Assembly: GCA_903813345.2 (NCBI GenBank)
Contig: CAIIXF020000005.1
Coordinates: 23,689,375 to 23,753,374 of the forward strand
DNA length: 64,000 nt
Source: Owenia fusiformis
Taxonomy: Eukaryota; Annelida; Polychaeta; Sabellida; Oweniidae
Direction: 5' to 3'
This document shows, piece by piece, positions 14,273 through 25,530 of the stretch. The number at the start of each line of letters is the position of its first letter. Position 1 is the first letter of the stretch. Under the pieces are notes generated by a model. It was not told the origin of the DNA. It saw only the letters and a program-made list of their open reading frames with translations, and did no database searches. The translations under genes were made by a program, and so were the position numbers.

Positions 14273-14475
14273 CCCACCGCCGCCGCCACCGCCGCCGCCA
14301 CCACCGCCGCCGCCGCCGCCACCTCCACCACCGCCGCCACCGCCATCTTTACTTTTTACCGGGTTTGATTGTAATTTGATAGAAAACCTATTTAAATATG
14401 AATATCACCTGCCATTAAAGGCACAACGGGTGGCGGCGGCGGCGGTGGTGGCGGCGGCGGCGGTGGCGGTGGGGT
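14273..14475. repeat. CCG/CCA microsatellites and spacer at the palindrome apex
   Basis: The left tract of CCG/CCA/CCT triplets (14273-14344, about 72 bp) faces a shorter GGC/GGT tract (about 14431-14473, 43 bp) across an AT-rich spacer. The length difference breaks the otherwise exact symmetry. Polyproline and polyalanine open frames here are artefacts. Confidence 0.75.
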
Positions 14476-15135
14476 CAAAGAGTGCAATAATCTGATCTGA
14501 TTGATTGAAATGGTTCTGCAGCTCATTTGCATATACACTTTGATTGGTCGAAAATATTCCAAAAAAGATTCTAAAAAAGTACACTTACATGTTTTTTAGA
14601 CATTTGAGGGGTTGATTACAATTGGAGGGAAAACTCATGTAAACATAAATAGTACCCGCTGGGCTTCCAGTTAGCTGCCAGTTTTCGCTTTACACTTGGT
14701 CGCTGTCCAAAATAACTGGTTAATCTACCTTTGTAGTAGCATGTAGCAATGACCTAGGTTCTGTTTGCAAATTCAACTGAGAGGAATTATTTACATACAT
14801 CGAACAACAAAAGATTCAAACTCCAAAAATTAGCAGAAATCGACCAACAGTGACTGTAATTGCTCAAATGTAACACTTTAAAAATTATTCTAAAATGACT
14901 CAGGAGGCTTGTTGGTTATAAAACTTCAATACCAGCCGGAACTTGTAATGTTGCAAAAATTCTCCTACTGGGTGATTTTCTTATATCTGACTGGATGAAA
15001 ACATACTGTACCCCGATTGTTTAAAATAGTTCTGCAGTTATTGTTTTCCTGACCATAACATAATATCTGATTCAAAACATGCTATACTTTTTATGATTGC
15101 CATGAAGTATATTAAAATATTCTCTCCATATCTAT

Positions 15136-15206
15136 GGTTGATTGTTCTAGTGGTATGATGCTTGTTTTAGGAGCAACAGGTCCTGGGTTTGATCCCCAGA
15201 TCAACC
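15136..15206 (+). pseudogene. tRNA-Pro-like sequence (P copy 1, right arm)
   Basis: Mirror copy of the left-arm tRNA-like sequence, with the same stems, A- and B-box-like words and offset AGG anticodon. Confidence 0.6.
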
Positions 15207-16160
15207 TTCTAAATGTTTATTTCAATATATTTATTGTGTTGTTGTTCTCAATAATATTAATGATGTACACTTACACTCTCTACTTTTCTCTTATCAGTTA
15301 TCATTAACCAGTGATATCATATGTCAAAGGTTTGTTCTACAGATTACTTAAGAGCTTGAATAACTTAGACACCAAGTTATCTTAACAGTGTTGGTTATCT
15401 TATCAGTAGACTTCTCTCTTAATCAATTATCAGTAACCTTTGACCGGACCTTAGCAATGTCAATCTCTCAGTAAATATTTGTGTTGCATTATTCCAGAAT
15501 GTTTAAACTGGTTTACTGATGGAACTTATCTCTGATTGGTTGAATTTGCTGCTTTCTAATTAGATGAAAATATACTGCAACCCGATTGGTTAAAATAATG
15601 GATGAAAATATACTGTACAACGATTGGATCAGATAATACAAACATACTATCCCTGATTGGTTGTTATAATTCTGCATCTCGAAACCTGATTGGTTAAAAC
15701 ATACTGTACTCTGATTGGTTAACATAATTCTGCAAGTTGAAACCTGTTTGGTTAAAATGGTTCTGCAGTTATCTTTTTTACTGTTTTATCAGTTTGTTAT
15801 CCACCTTTGACCTATAACAATGAAACATCCATGAAGTAGACAAGATAGCTTATCACATAGTCACCAGGTTACCTTAACAGTGTTTGTTTGATTATCTTAT
15901 CAATTGAGCTCTCTCTTATCAGTTATCAGTAACCTTTGACCAGTTTGTTTGATTATCTTATCAGTTAACTCCTCTCTTATCAATTATCAGTAACCTTTGA
16001 CCAGTTATGTTACTCCCAGTGCACATTGCGTCATTTCCGGTGGAACGTGGAACACGTGACCTATGACGTCACTTCCGGTGGAACGTGGAACGTGGAACAG
16101 TAAGTACCGGTGCCGGTAGGGGGTCGAAAGGCCCGCCGTATACTACTCACACAGACTAAT

Positions 16161-18048
16161 GGTTCCGATAAGCTTCCCGTATAAAAACAATATGGCGGCT
16201 CCTGGATCAGTCCATTTTTAAGAAATAAGGGGAGTTCTGTAAAATCCAGTTTATTGAAATTGTCTTTGAGATAAAGTAATCCGTTTATAATGATTTTGAA
16301 AACGTTATCCATAGAGTGATTGCGTTCAAAGAATATGTACAACAGCCAATATAAATCCTTGTATTAGAACTGCTTTGTTTCATTTGTAGGATATTTCATA
16401 TGCCAAGCTGTGTGCTATTACGTTATGGGGAAATTTAGATGTCAATTTTTCCTTATTATACACAAATAGACGATCCTGAAACTTCACCCATAAATGTGGA
16501 ATTGATTTATCAAAATAAAAATCACCCTTTTATAAATGTGTGACGATCTATAATATACTTATGCTATATAACAGTTAGAGGTGTTGACACAACGACCTCG
16601 AGCCTGTGAACCCTTGAGTATTATTCTGGGATCGGGCCTTTTATACTAAACGGTGAGCAACACCAGAAACGAGCGTTCGATTTGCTAAACGATATGCGTC
16701 ACCCTTTAAAGAGTATTACCATAGTTTAGAAATGATGATGTTGAACTGATGTTAAACTGAGATAAACGTACGCAGCCCTGAGAAAGCACATGCTCATGGT
16801 TGTTCACGTGATCATATCCTTGCAATCTGATTAGACTTCACATACTGATAGGTGTGATTTAAATAAATTATGTTCATGAGTACGAAAGAATATTGAGAGT
16901 ATTATGGGAACTACCCACATCTTCTGACACTTAAACAAGTGTAAAAATATATTATTTCCTCAACTTCATTATCACGCGGTCCTAACTTCGACCGTTAATT
17001 TGAATTTTTGACCTACCGGATGTTTGAAAATCAAGGATTACGAGTCTCATACTGCTGCACCGTTTTTCTCCAAACTTGTTCCATTCAAAGCATAACACAA
17101 AACCCTTTCTGATGGTACATTAATCTCTTCAACAGAGTCCCTACTTCCAGTGGCATTTTGGTCCCCAGCTGTAAGAAGGCCTTCTAACAGCTGGGGACCA
17201 AAACGCTGCTAGAACGAGGGACTCTTTACAATAAAGTAATGCACCGACAGAAAGGCAATTTTGTTCTGCTTTTAATGATATAAGTTTAAAGAAAAACAGT
17301 GTGAGACTCGCAATCCTTGATTTTCAAGCACCTGGTAGGTCAAAAATTCAAATTAACGGTCGAAGTTAGGACCGTGTGATTATATAGATCAGGCAAAAGT
17401 TTCTATTTACTACTATTTTTTATCAAGTATTTCAACAATTCAATTTCCGATTTTATGCATGTATAAACTTTTAAAGCATTTAAAAAAAATGTGATGCCAT
17501 AAGGATACACTGTGATGTCATTCAGGTGGCAAAATATTTTTCCTTAGTAATGAAACATATACTACATTCTGATCTATATCAAATGTCCCTTATCTACATC
17601 CCAGAATAGATAGATTTACATATCATCATAATTACATTTCATAATCATTTATAGTATCTATATATAGTCAACAGGATGTCTATCATTCAAAACTGAGTGA
17701 ACCAATACATATGAAGATCAAAGATCAAACACATTCACCTCAACAGGATTTCCATTTCCTTTCTATAGTATATGAATGTCAAAACTAGAAAAAACATCAA
17801 CTCCACAGGGTAGCCAGTCCCATCATACAAAACATAGTTTATCAAATCACTCATCATTCTGAACATAACATGATAGAAATAACTGGGTAGTGCTAGTATA
17901 GACACAGTATGTAGTAGTCAAAAATGTTAGTTGACAGTTGATTTCTTGAGATCTGTCCATAAGACATTAGCCTATATTGATATACTTTTTTTAAAGAAAA
18001 TGGTGGTAAATCCGTCAATTTGTTACTGAGTTATTGCCTGGACACACA
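16161..18048. repeat. R segment, copy B of the tandem array
   Basis: Follows P copy 1 through the junction ACTAAT/GGTTCCGATAAG, which joins the 3' end of one unit to the 5' start of the next with a GG microhomology. It contains the 44-bp stretch missing from copy A and one extra A in an A-run. Its own 406-bp palindrome lies at 16,973-17,379. Confidence 0.85.
16973..17379. mobile_element. 406-bp palindromic element (copy B)
   Basis: Duplicate of the element at 11,567-11,972, with the same CAC(G)CGGTCC ends and ATTAT flanks. Confidence 0.78.
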
Positions 18049-18989
18049 AGTAGTATACAGCGGGCCTTTCGACCCCCTACCGGCACCGGTACTTACTGTT
18101 CCACGTTCCACGTTCCACCGGAAGTGACGTCATAGGTCACGTGTTCCACGTTCCACCGGAAATGACGCAATGTGCACTGGGAGTAACATAACTGGTCAAA
18201 GGTTACTGATAATTGATAAGAGAGGAGTTAACTGATAAGATAATCAAACAAACCTGTCAAAGGTTACTGATAACTGATAAGAGAGAGCTCAATTGATAAG
18301 ATAATCAAACAAACACTGTTAAGGTAACCTGGTGACTATGTGATAAGCTATCTTGTCTACTTCATGGATGTTTCATTGTTATAGGTCAAAGGTGGATAAC
18401 AAACTGATAAAACAGTAAAAAAGATAACTGCAGAACCATTTTAACCAAACAGGTTTCAACTTGCAGAATTATGTTAACCAATCAGAGTACAGTATGTTTT
18501 AACCAATCAGGTTTCGAGATGCAGAATTATAACAACCAATCAGGGATAGTATGTTTGTATTATCTGATCCAATCGTTGTACAGTATATTTTCATCCATTA
18601 TTTTAACCAATCAGGTTGCAGTATATTTTCATCTAATTAGAAAGCAGCAAATTCAACCAATCAGAGATAAGTTCCATCAGTAAACCAGTTTAAACATTCT
18701 GGAATAATGCAACACAAATATTTACTGAGAGATTGACATTGCTAAGGTCCGGTCAAAGGTTACTGATAATTGATTAAGAGAGAAGTCTACTGATAAGATA
18801 ACCAACACTGTTAAGATAACTTGGTGTCTAAGTTATTCAAGCTCTTAAGTAATCTGTAGAACAAACCTTTGACATATGATATCACTGGTTAATGATAACT
18901 GATAAGAGAAAAGTAGAGAGTGTAAGTGTACATCATTAATATTATTGAGAACAACAACACAATAAATATATTGAAATAAACATTTAGAA

Positions 18990-19060
18990 GGTTGATCTGG
19001 GGATCAAACCCAGGACCTGTTGCTCCTAAAACAAGCATCATACCACTAGAACAATCAACC
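18990..19060 (-). pseudogene. tRNA-Pro-like sequence (P copy 2, left arm)
   Basis: Same 71-nt tRNA-like fold as in P copy 1, displaced by 5,450 bp. Confidence 0.6.
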
Positions 19061-20585
19061 ATAGATATGGAGAGAATATTTTAATATACTTCATGGCAAT
19101 CATAAAAAGTATAGCATGTTTTGAATCAGATATTATGTTATGGTCAGGAAAACAATAACTGCAGAACTATTTTAAACAATCGGGGTACAGTATGTTTTCA
19201 TCCAGTCAGATATAAGAAAATCACCCAGTAGGAGAATTTTTGCAACATTACAAGTTCCGGCTGGTATTGAAGTTTTATAACCAACAAGCCTCCTGAGTCA
19301 TTTTAGAATAATTTTTAAAGTGTTACATTTGAGCAATTACAGTCACTGTTGGTCGATTTCTGCTAATTTTTGGAGTTTGAATCTTTTGTTGTTCGATGTA
19401 TGTAAATAATTCCTCTCAGTTGAATTTGCAAACAGAACCTAGGTCATTGCTACATGCTACTACAAAGGTAGATTAACCAGTTATTTTGGACAGCGACCAA
19501 GTGTAAAGCGAAAACTGGCAGCTAACTGGAAGCCCAGCGGGTACTATTTATGTTTACATGAGTTTTCCCTCCAATTGTAATCAACCCCTCAAATGTCTAA
19601 AAAACATGTAAGTGTACTTTTTTAGAATCTTTTTTGGAATATTTTCGACCAATCAAAGTGTATATGCAAATGAGCTGCAGAACCATTTCAATCAATCAGA
19701 TCAGATTATTGCACTCTTTGACCCCACCGCCGCCGCCACCGCCGCCGCCACCACCGCCGCCGCCGCCGCCACCTCCACCACCGCCGCCACCGCCATCTTT
19801 ACTTTTTACCGGGTTTGATTGTAATTTGATAGAAAACCTATTTAAATATGAATATCACCTGCCATTAAAGGCACAACGGGTGGCGGCGGCGGCGGTGGTG
19901 GCGGCGGCGGCGGTGGCGGTGGGGTCAAAGAGTGCAATAATCTGATCTGATTGATTGAAATGGTTCTGCAGCTCATTTGCATATACACTTTGATTGGTCG
20001 AAAATATTCCAAAAAAGATTCTAAAAAAGTACACTTACATGTTTTTTAGACATTTGAGGGGTTGATTACAATTGGAGGGAAAACTCATGTAAACATAAAT
20101 AGTACCCGCTGGGCTTCCAGTTAGCTGCCAGTTTTCGCTTTACACTTGGTCGCTGTCCAAAATAACTGGTTAATCTACCTTTGTAGTAGCATGTAGCAAT
20201 GACCTAGGTTCTGTTTGCAAATTCAACTGAGAGGAATTATTTACATACATCGAACAACAAAAGATTCAAACTCCAAAAATTAGCAGAAATCGACCAACAG
20301 TGACTGTAATTGCTCAAATGTAACACTTTAAAAATTATTCTAAAATGACTCAGGAGGCTTGTTGGTTATAAAACTTCAATACCAGCCGGAACTTGTAATG
20401 TTGCAAAAATTCTCCTACTGGGTGATTTTCTTATATCTGACTGGATGAAAACATACTGTACCCCGATTGTTTAAAATAGTTCTGCAGTTATTGTTTTCCT
20501 GACCATAACATAATATCTGATTCAAAACATGCTATACTTTTTATGATTGCCATGAAGTATATTAAAATATTCTCTCCATATCTAT

Positions 20586-20656
20586 GGTTGATTGTTCTAG
20601 TGGTATGATGCTTGTTTTAGGAGCAACAGGTCCTGGGTTTGATCCCCAGATCAACC
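20586..20656 (+). pseudogene. tRNA-Pro-like sequence (P copy 2, right arm)
   Basis: Fourth occurrence of the tRNA-like sequence in the window, mirror of the left-arm copy. Confidence 0.6.
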
Positions 20657-21610
20657 TTCTAAATGTTTATTTCAATATATTTATTGTGTTGTTGTTCTCA
20701 ATAATATTAATGATGTACACTTACACTCTCTACTTTTCTCTTATCAGTTATCATTAACCAGTGATATCATATGTCAAAGGTTTGTTCTACAGATTACTTA
20801 AGAGCTTGAATAACTTAGACACCAAGTTATCTTAACAGTGTTGGTTATCTTATCAGTAGACTTCTCTCTTAATCAATTATCAGTAACCTTTGACCGGACC
20901 TTAGCAATGTCAATCTCTCAGTAAATATTTGTGTTGCATTATTCCAGAATGTTTAAACTGGTTTACTGATGGAACTTATCTCTGATTGGTTGAATTTGCT
21001 GCTTTCTAATTAGATGAAAATATACTGCAACCCGATTGGTTAAAATAATGGATGAAAATATACTGTACAACGATTGGATCAGATAATACAAACATACTAT
21101 CCCTGATTGGTTGTTATAATTCTGCATCTCGAAACCTGATTGGTTAAAACATACTGTACTCTGATTGGTTAACATAATTCTGCAAGTTGAAACCTGTTTG
21201 GTTAAAATGGTTCTGCAGTTATCTTTTTTACTGTTTTATCAGTTTGTTATCCACCTTTGACCTATAACAATGAAACATCCATGAAGTAGACAAGATAGCT
21301 TATCACATAGTCACCAGGTTACCTTAACAGTGTTTGTTTGATTATCTTATCAATTGAGCTCTCTCTTATCAGTTATCAGTAACCTTTGACCAGTTTGTTT
21401 GATTATCTTATCAGTTAACTCCTCTCTTATCAATTATCAGTAACCTTTGACCAGTTATGTTACTCCCAGTGCACATTGCGTCATTTCCGGTGGAACGTGG
21501 AACACGTGACCTATGACGTCACTTCCGGTGGAACGTGGAACGTGGAACAGTAAGTACCGGTGCCGGTAGGGGGTCGAAAGGCCCGCCGTATACTACTCAC
21601 ACAGACTAAT

Positions 21611-23496
21611 GGTTCCGATAAGCTTCCCGTATAAAAACAATATGGCGGCTCCTGGATCAGTCCATTTTTAAGAAATAAGGGGAGTTCTGTAAAATCCAGT
21701 TTATTGAAATTGTCTTTGAGATAAAGTAATCCGTTTATAATGATTTTGAAAACGTTATCCATAGAGTGATTGCGTTCAAAGAATATGTACAACAGCCAAT
21801 ATAAATCCTTGTATTAGAACTGCTTTGTTTCATTTGTAGGATATTTCATATGCCAAGCTGTGTGCTATTACGTTATGGGGAAATTTAGATGTCAATTTTT
21901 CCTTATTATACACAAATAGACGATCCTGAAACTTCACCCATAAATGTGGAATTGATTTATCAAAATAAAAATCACCCTTTTATAAATGTGTGACGATCTA
22001 TAATATACTTATGCTATATAACAGTTAGAGGTGTTGACACAACGACCTCGAGCCTGTGAACCCTTGAGTATTATTCTGGGATCGGGCCTTTTATACTAAA
22101 CGGTGAGCAACACCAGAAACGAGCGTTCGATTTGCTAAACGATATGCGTCACCCTTTAAAGAGTATTACCATAGTTTAGAAATGATGATGTTGAACTGAT
22201 GTTAAACTGAGATAAACGTACGCAGCCCTGAGAAAGCACATGCTCATGGTTGTTCACGTGATCATATCCTTGCAATCTGATTAGACTTCACATACTGATA
22301 GGTGTGATTTAAATAAATTATGTTCATGAGTACGAAAGAATATTGAGAGTATTATGGGAACTACCCACATCTTCTGACACTTAAACAAGTGTAAAAATAT
22401 ATTATTTCCTCAACTTCATTATCACGCGGTCCTAACTTCGACCGTTAATTTGAATTTTTGACCTACCGGATGTTTGAAAATCAAGGATTACGAGTCTCAT
22501 ACTGCTGCACCGTTTTTCTCCAAACTTGTTCCATTCAAAGCATAACACAAAACCCTTTCTGATGGTACATTAATCTCTTCAACAGAGTCCCTACTTCCAG
22601 TGGCATTTTGGTCCCCAGCTGTAAGAAGGCCTTCTAACAGCTGGGGACCAAAACGCTGCTAGAACGAGGGACTCTTTACAATAAAGTAATGCACCGACAG
22701 AAAGGCAATTTTGTTCTGCTTTTAATGATATAAGTTTAAAGAAAAACAGTGTGAGACTCGCAATCCTTGATTTTCAAGCACCTGGTAGGTCAAAAATTCA
22801 AATTAACGGTCGAAGTTAGGACCGTGTGATTATATAGATCAGGCAAAAGTTTCTATTTACTACTATTTTTTATCAAGTATTTCAACAATTCAATTTCCGA
22901 TTTTATGCATGTATAAACTTTTAAAGCATTTAAAAAAAATGTGATGCCATAAGGATACACTGTGATGTCATTCAGGTGGCAAAATATTTTTCCTTAGTAA
23001 TGAAACATATACTACATTCTGATCTATATCAAATGTCCCTTATCTACATCCCAGAATAGATAGATTTACATATCATCATAATTACATTTCATAATCATTT
23101 ATAGTATCTATATATAGTCAACAGGATGTCTATCATTCAAAACTGAGTGAACCAATACATATGAAGATCAAAGATCAAACACATTCACCTCAACAGGATT
23201 TCCATTTCCTTTCTATAGTATATGAATGTCAAAACTAGAAAAAACATCAACTCCACGGTAGCCAGTCCCATCATACAAAACATAGTTTATCAAATCACTC
23301 ATCATTCTGAACATAACATGATAGAAATAACTGGGTAGTGCTAGTATAGACACAGTATGTAGTAGTCAAAAATGTTAGTTGACAGTTGATTTCTTGAGAT
23401 CTGTCCATAAGACATTAGCCTATATTGATATACTTTTTTTAAAGAAAATGGTGGTAAATCCGTCAATTTGTTACTGAGTTATTGCCTGGACACACA
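21611..23496. repeat. R segment, copy C, with uninterrupted P target site
   Basis: Third R copy. It carries the 44-bp stretch, has a 2-bp deletion (CCACGGTAG where copies A and B read CCACAGGGTAG), and runs through a single CACACA (23491-23496) straight into GACTAATGGATGGACAG. It therefore shows the target as it is without P. Its 406-bp palindrome lies at about 22,423-22,829. Confidence 0.85.
22423..22829. mobile_element. 406-bp palindromic element (copy C)
   Basis: Third duplicate of the CAC(G)CGGTCC palindrome with ATTAT flanks. Confidence 0.78.
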
Positions 23497-24430
23497 GACT
23501 AATGGATGGACAGCTTCACCATATCCCTCTCGGACTAGGTTTGGTGGGATACTAAATATCATCTTTTAAGAGTGTAATAAAACTTGATCTTAATTAAAGA
23601 CTCACAGATGCTGTTTAACTGACATTTATCATTTAGTTTATAACTCCCTCAAATTCTCATGACTTAGAGAGAGTCATCTTGATGTGTCTACAGTATAGCA
23701 CGCAATTTCTTCTATAAAAGCACTTGGGATACAATTCTCTCTTATCAATATTCATTACTCCTTATCCCAGTTCTAAGTCTGTTTTTGAAAGTACATGTTA
23801 CAATTTGAGAATGGAGGTCTAAATTCTCTAAATCAAGCCTTTCCCAGAATAGACAGGACAGATAACCATAATCCTCTAGATCCATGGTAATACAGCATCT
23901 AATATCTCCCAATGCAGTCCACAATTACTTCTTATGCACAGTCTAGTGTAGATTTGTGACAAGGCTATTCAACAAGGCCCAATCAATCAAGAGAAAACAT
24001 GGGGGAACACAAATTGGTAGAAATTGTAGATAATGAAAATTAAGATAAATCACAAGTCAACATGACAATTCAATCCATATCACTTTTCCTGTTTCTGGAG
24101 TGGTGGTCAATTGAAATAATGTACCAGGACTCTCAGTATACAAGAGATTAATTTTAAAACATCAATGTTATTGGAGTATAGTCCTAACTCAGATGATAGT
24201 ATCTCATCCTGTGATTGCAATCCTGTTTCTGGTGTAAACCAGAGACACAGCGACTACATGCAGTAGCAAATTCCACAGTCCATAACAAACTTATATTTTT
24301 AACTTTTCATCATAGAATAAATAGGCAGTACATAAAAAATACACTGATGACTTAACTAAAATTAACTAGAAAAACAAGCAAATCCCACTGAACAAAACAT
24401 GTTTTGATAAATAGCCATATAAAATTTGAG
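23497..24430. other. gene-free stretch after the tandem array
   Basis: The first ~60 bases (GACTAATGGATGGACAGC ... CCATATCCCT) match the tail of the repeat that reappears near 25,470-25,525. The rest is AT-rich with no coding exon visible. Confidence 0.45.
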
Positions 24431-24432
24431 CC

Positions 24433-25530
24433 AAATCCATCCACGGGTATTTCAATTATCAAGGACTATGTTTTTATGAAACATGGTTGACATTTTGAAA
24501 TTCAGCTGTCATTTTTAGATTTCTTCTTTAATAGAGCTCCTATGTCCCAAGGCATCAACATACAATTTAATCCAAATCCGTCAACTGGTACTTGTGTTAT
24601 CAAATGAAAAATGCCAGGCTCTTTTGTACCCAGGCAACAGCATATGAAATTTGAACCAAATCCATCTAATAGTATTTGAGTTATTAAAAGATTATATTTT
24701 TCCCGAAAAATAGCCACCATTTTGAATTAAGCGGCCATATTGAAAATTCTTTCTCGAGCAGAGGTCCTACACCCATAAGGAATAAACCTATAAAATTTTA
24801 ATGAAATCCATCAACCGGTATTTGATTTGAGTTAAAGATAACATATTTTTACGAAAAATGGCCGCCATTTTGAAATATGGTGGCCATCTTGAAAATGTAT
24901 TTTTGAGCAAGGCTCTTTTGTACCCAGGCAACAGCATATAAATTTGAACCGAATCCATCCACTTGTATTTGAGTTATCAAAGATTATATTTTTTTTTCGA
25001 AAAATGGGCGTCATTTTCAATTAAGCGGCCATATTGAAAATTCCTTCTTGAGCAGAGGTCTTACACCCTTAAGGTATAAGGGGAGGCATCAAAAGTTCGA
25101 TGTCGGATTGGAAACTTCCGGTTTGAGAATTTGAAAAAATATTGCTAAACACGATCTAGTTTTTGTTTATTCCTATCGTAATTTGCGGCTTTTAACAACT
25201 ATTGATAGAATAGAATCCATTGGAATGATCTTGACGAAGAAAGCATCAGGTAAAATCTTTATTTTTAAATCATTCCAAGGCATTCTGAGTTGAAATTGCC
25301 AAAAATTTAAAATGTTGAAATTTGTCGGATAGCAAACTGAAATGGGTCTGAACCCCCCCCCCCCTAACTAGATTTATTTAGTTTTCTATCCGACATCGAA
25401 CTTTTGATGCCTCCCCTAAGCCTATAAAATTTGAATGAAATCTGTCAACTGGTATTTGAGTTATTGCCTAGACACATGAACGGACGGATGGCTTTTCTAT
25501 ATCCCTGAAGTTCGATGGGATAATCATATT
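24433..25530. repeat. 147-bp degenerate tandem array
   Basis: AAATCCATC(A/C)AC(T/C)GGTATTTGAGTTAT recurs at 24433, 24573, 24658, 24804, 24951 and 25438. Between recurrences lie words such as GGCCGCCATTTTG, GCGGCCATATTGAAAATT and GAGCAGAGGTC. Spacing is close to 147 bp once one partial unit and an inserted 340-bp element are allowed for. It ends in a GTTATTGCC(T/A)...GACGGATGG tail shared with the R segment. Minus-strand open frames here only read through the repeat. Confidence 0.75.
25080..25416. mobile_element. 337-bp Harbinger-like MITE inside the 147-bp array
   Basis: GGGGAGGCATCAAAAGTTCG begins the left end and its complement closes the right end, with about 29 bp of perfect inverted repeat. 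The element is flanked by TAA on both sides (25077-25079, 25417-25419). A 3-bp TAA duplication and GGG-starting ends fit PIF/Harbinger non-autonomous elements. Removing 340 bp restores the 147-bp spacing of the host array. Confidence 0.75.

Larger units (their letters stand above)
12599..16147. mobile_element. P element copy 1: 3,549-bp near-perfect palindrome
   Basis: Ends are AGTAGTATAC(A/G)GCGGGCC in inverted orientation, flanked by CACACA on each side (12593-12598, 16148-16153). The target without insertion, with a single CACACA, is at 23491-23496. Arms 12599-14272 and 14474-16147 (1,674 bp each) are exactly collinear. I saw at least four substitutions between them and no net indel. Each arm holds two to three GGTCAAAGGTTACTGATAA... 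subrepeats, about seven CCAATCAG-type words, and a tRNA-Pro-like sequence. The apex carries CCG/CCA repeats around a short AT-rich spacer. The open frames inside (70-aa and polyproline reads) are products of the repeats, not genes. A 6-bp duplication and 5'-AG termini are reported for Polinton/Maverick elements, so a non-autonomous derivative is possible but unproven. Confidence 0.88.
18049..21597. mobile_element. P element copy 2: 3,549-bp near-perfect palindrome
   Basis: Same length and ends as the first P copy. Wherever I compared them line by line the two were identical at an offset of 5,450, including the microsatellite tract lengths. CACACA flanks it at 18043-18048 and 21598-21603. It shares the insertion site with copy 1, so it arose by duplication of the whole R+P unit, not by a second insertion. 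Confidence 0.88.

Noticed and set aside
14162-14495. Polyproline/polyalanine open frames of 68 and 103 codons (repeated at 19,612-19,945)
   Set aside because: They are readings of the CCG/CCA microsatellite at the palindrome apex and recur exactly with the duplication. There is no domain or splice evidence.
24502-25020. Minus-strand frames of 62-72 codons
   Set aside because: Similar to each other only because they read successive units of the 147-bp repeat.
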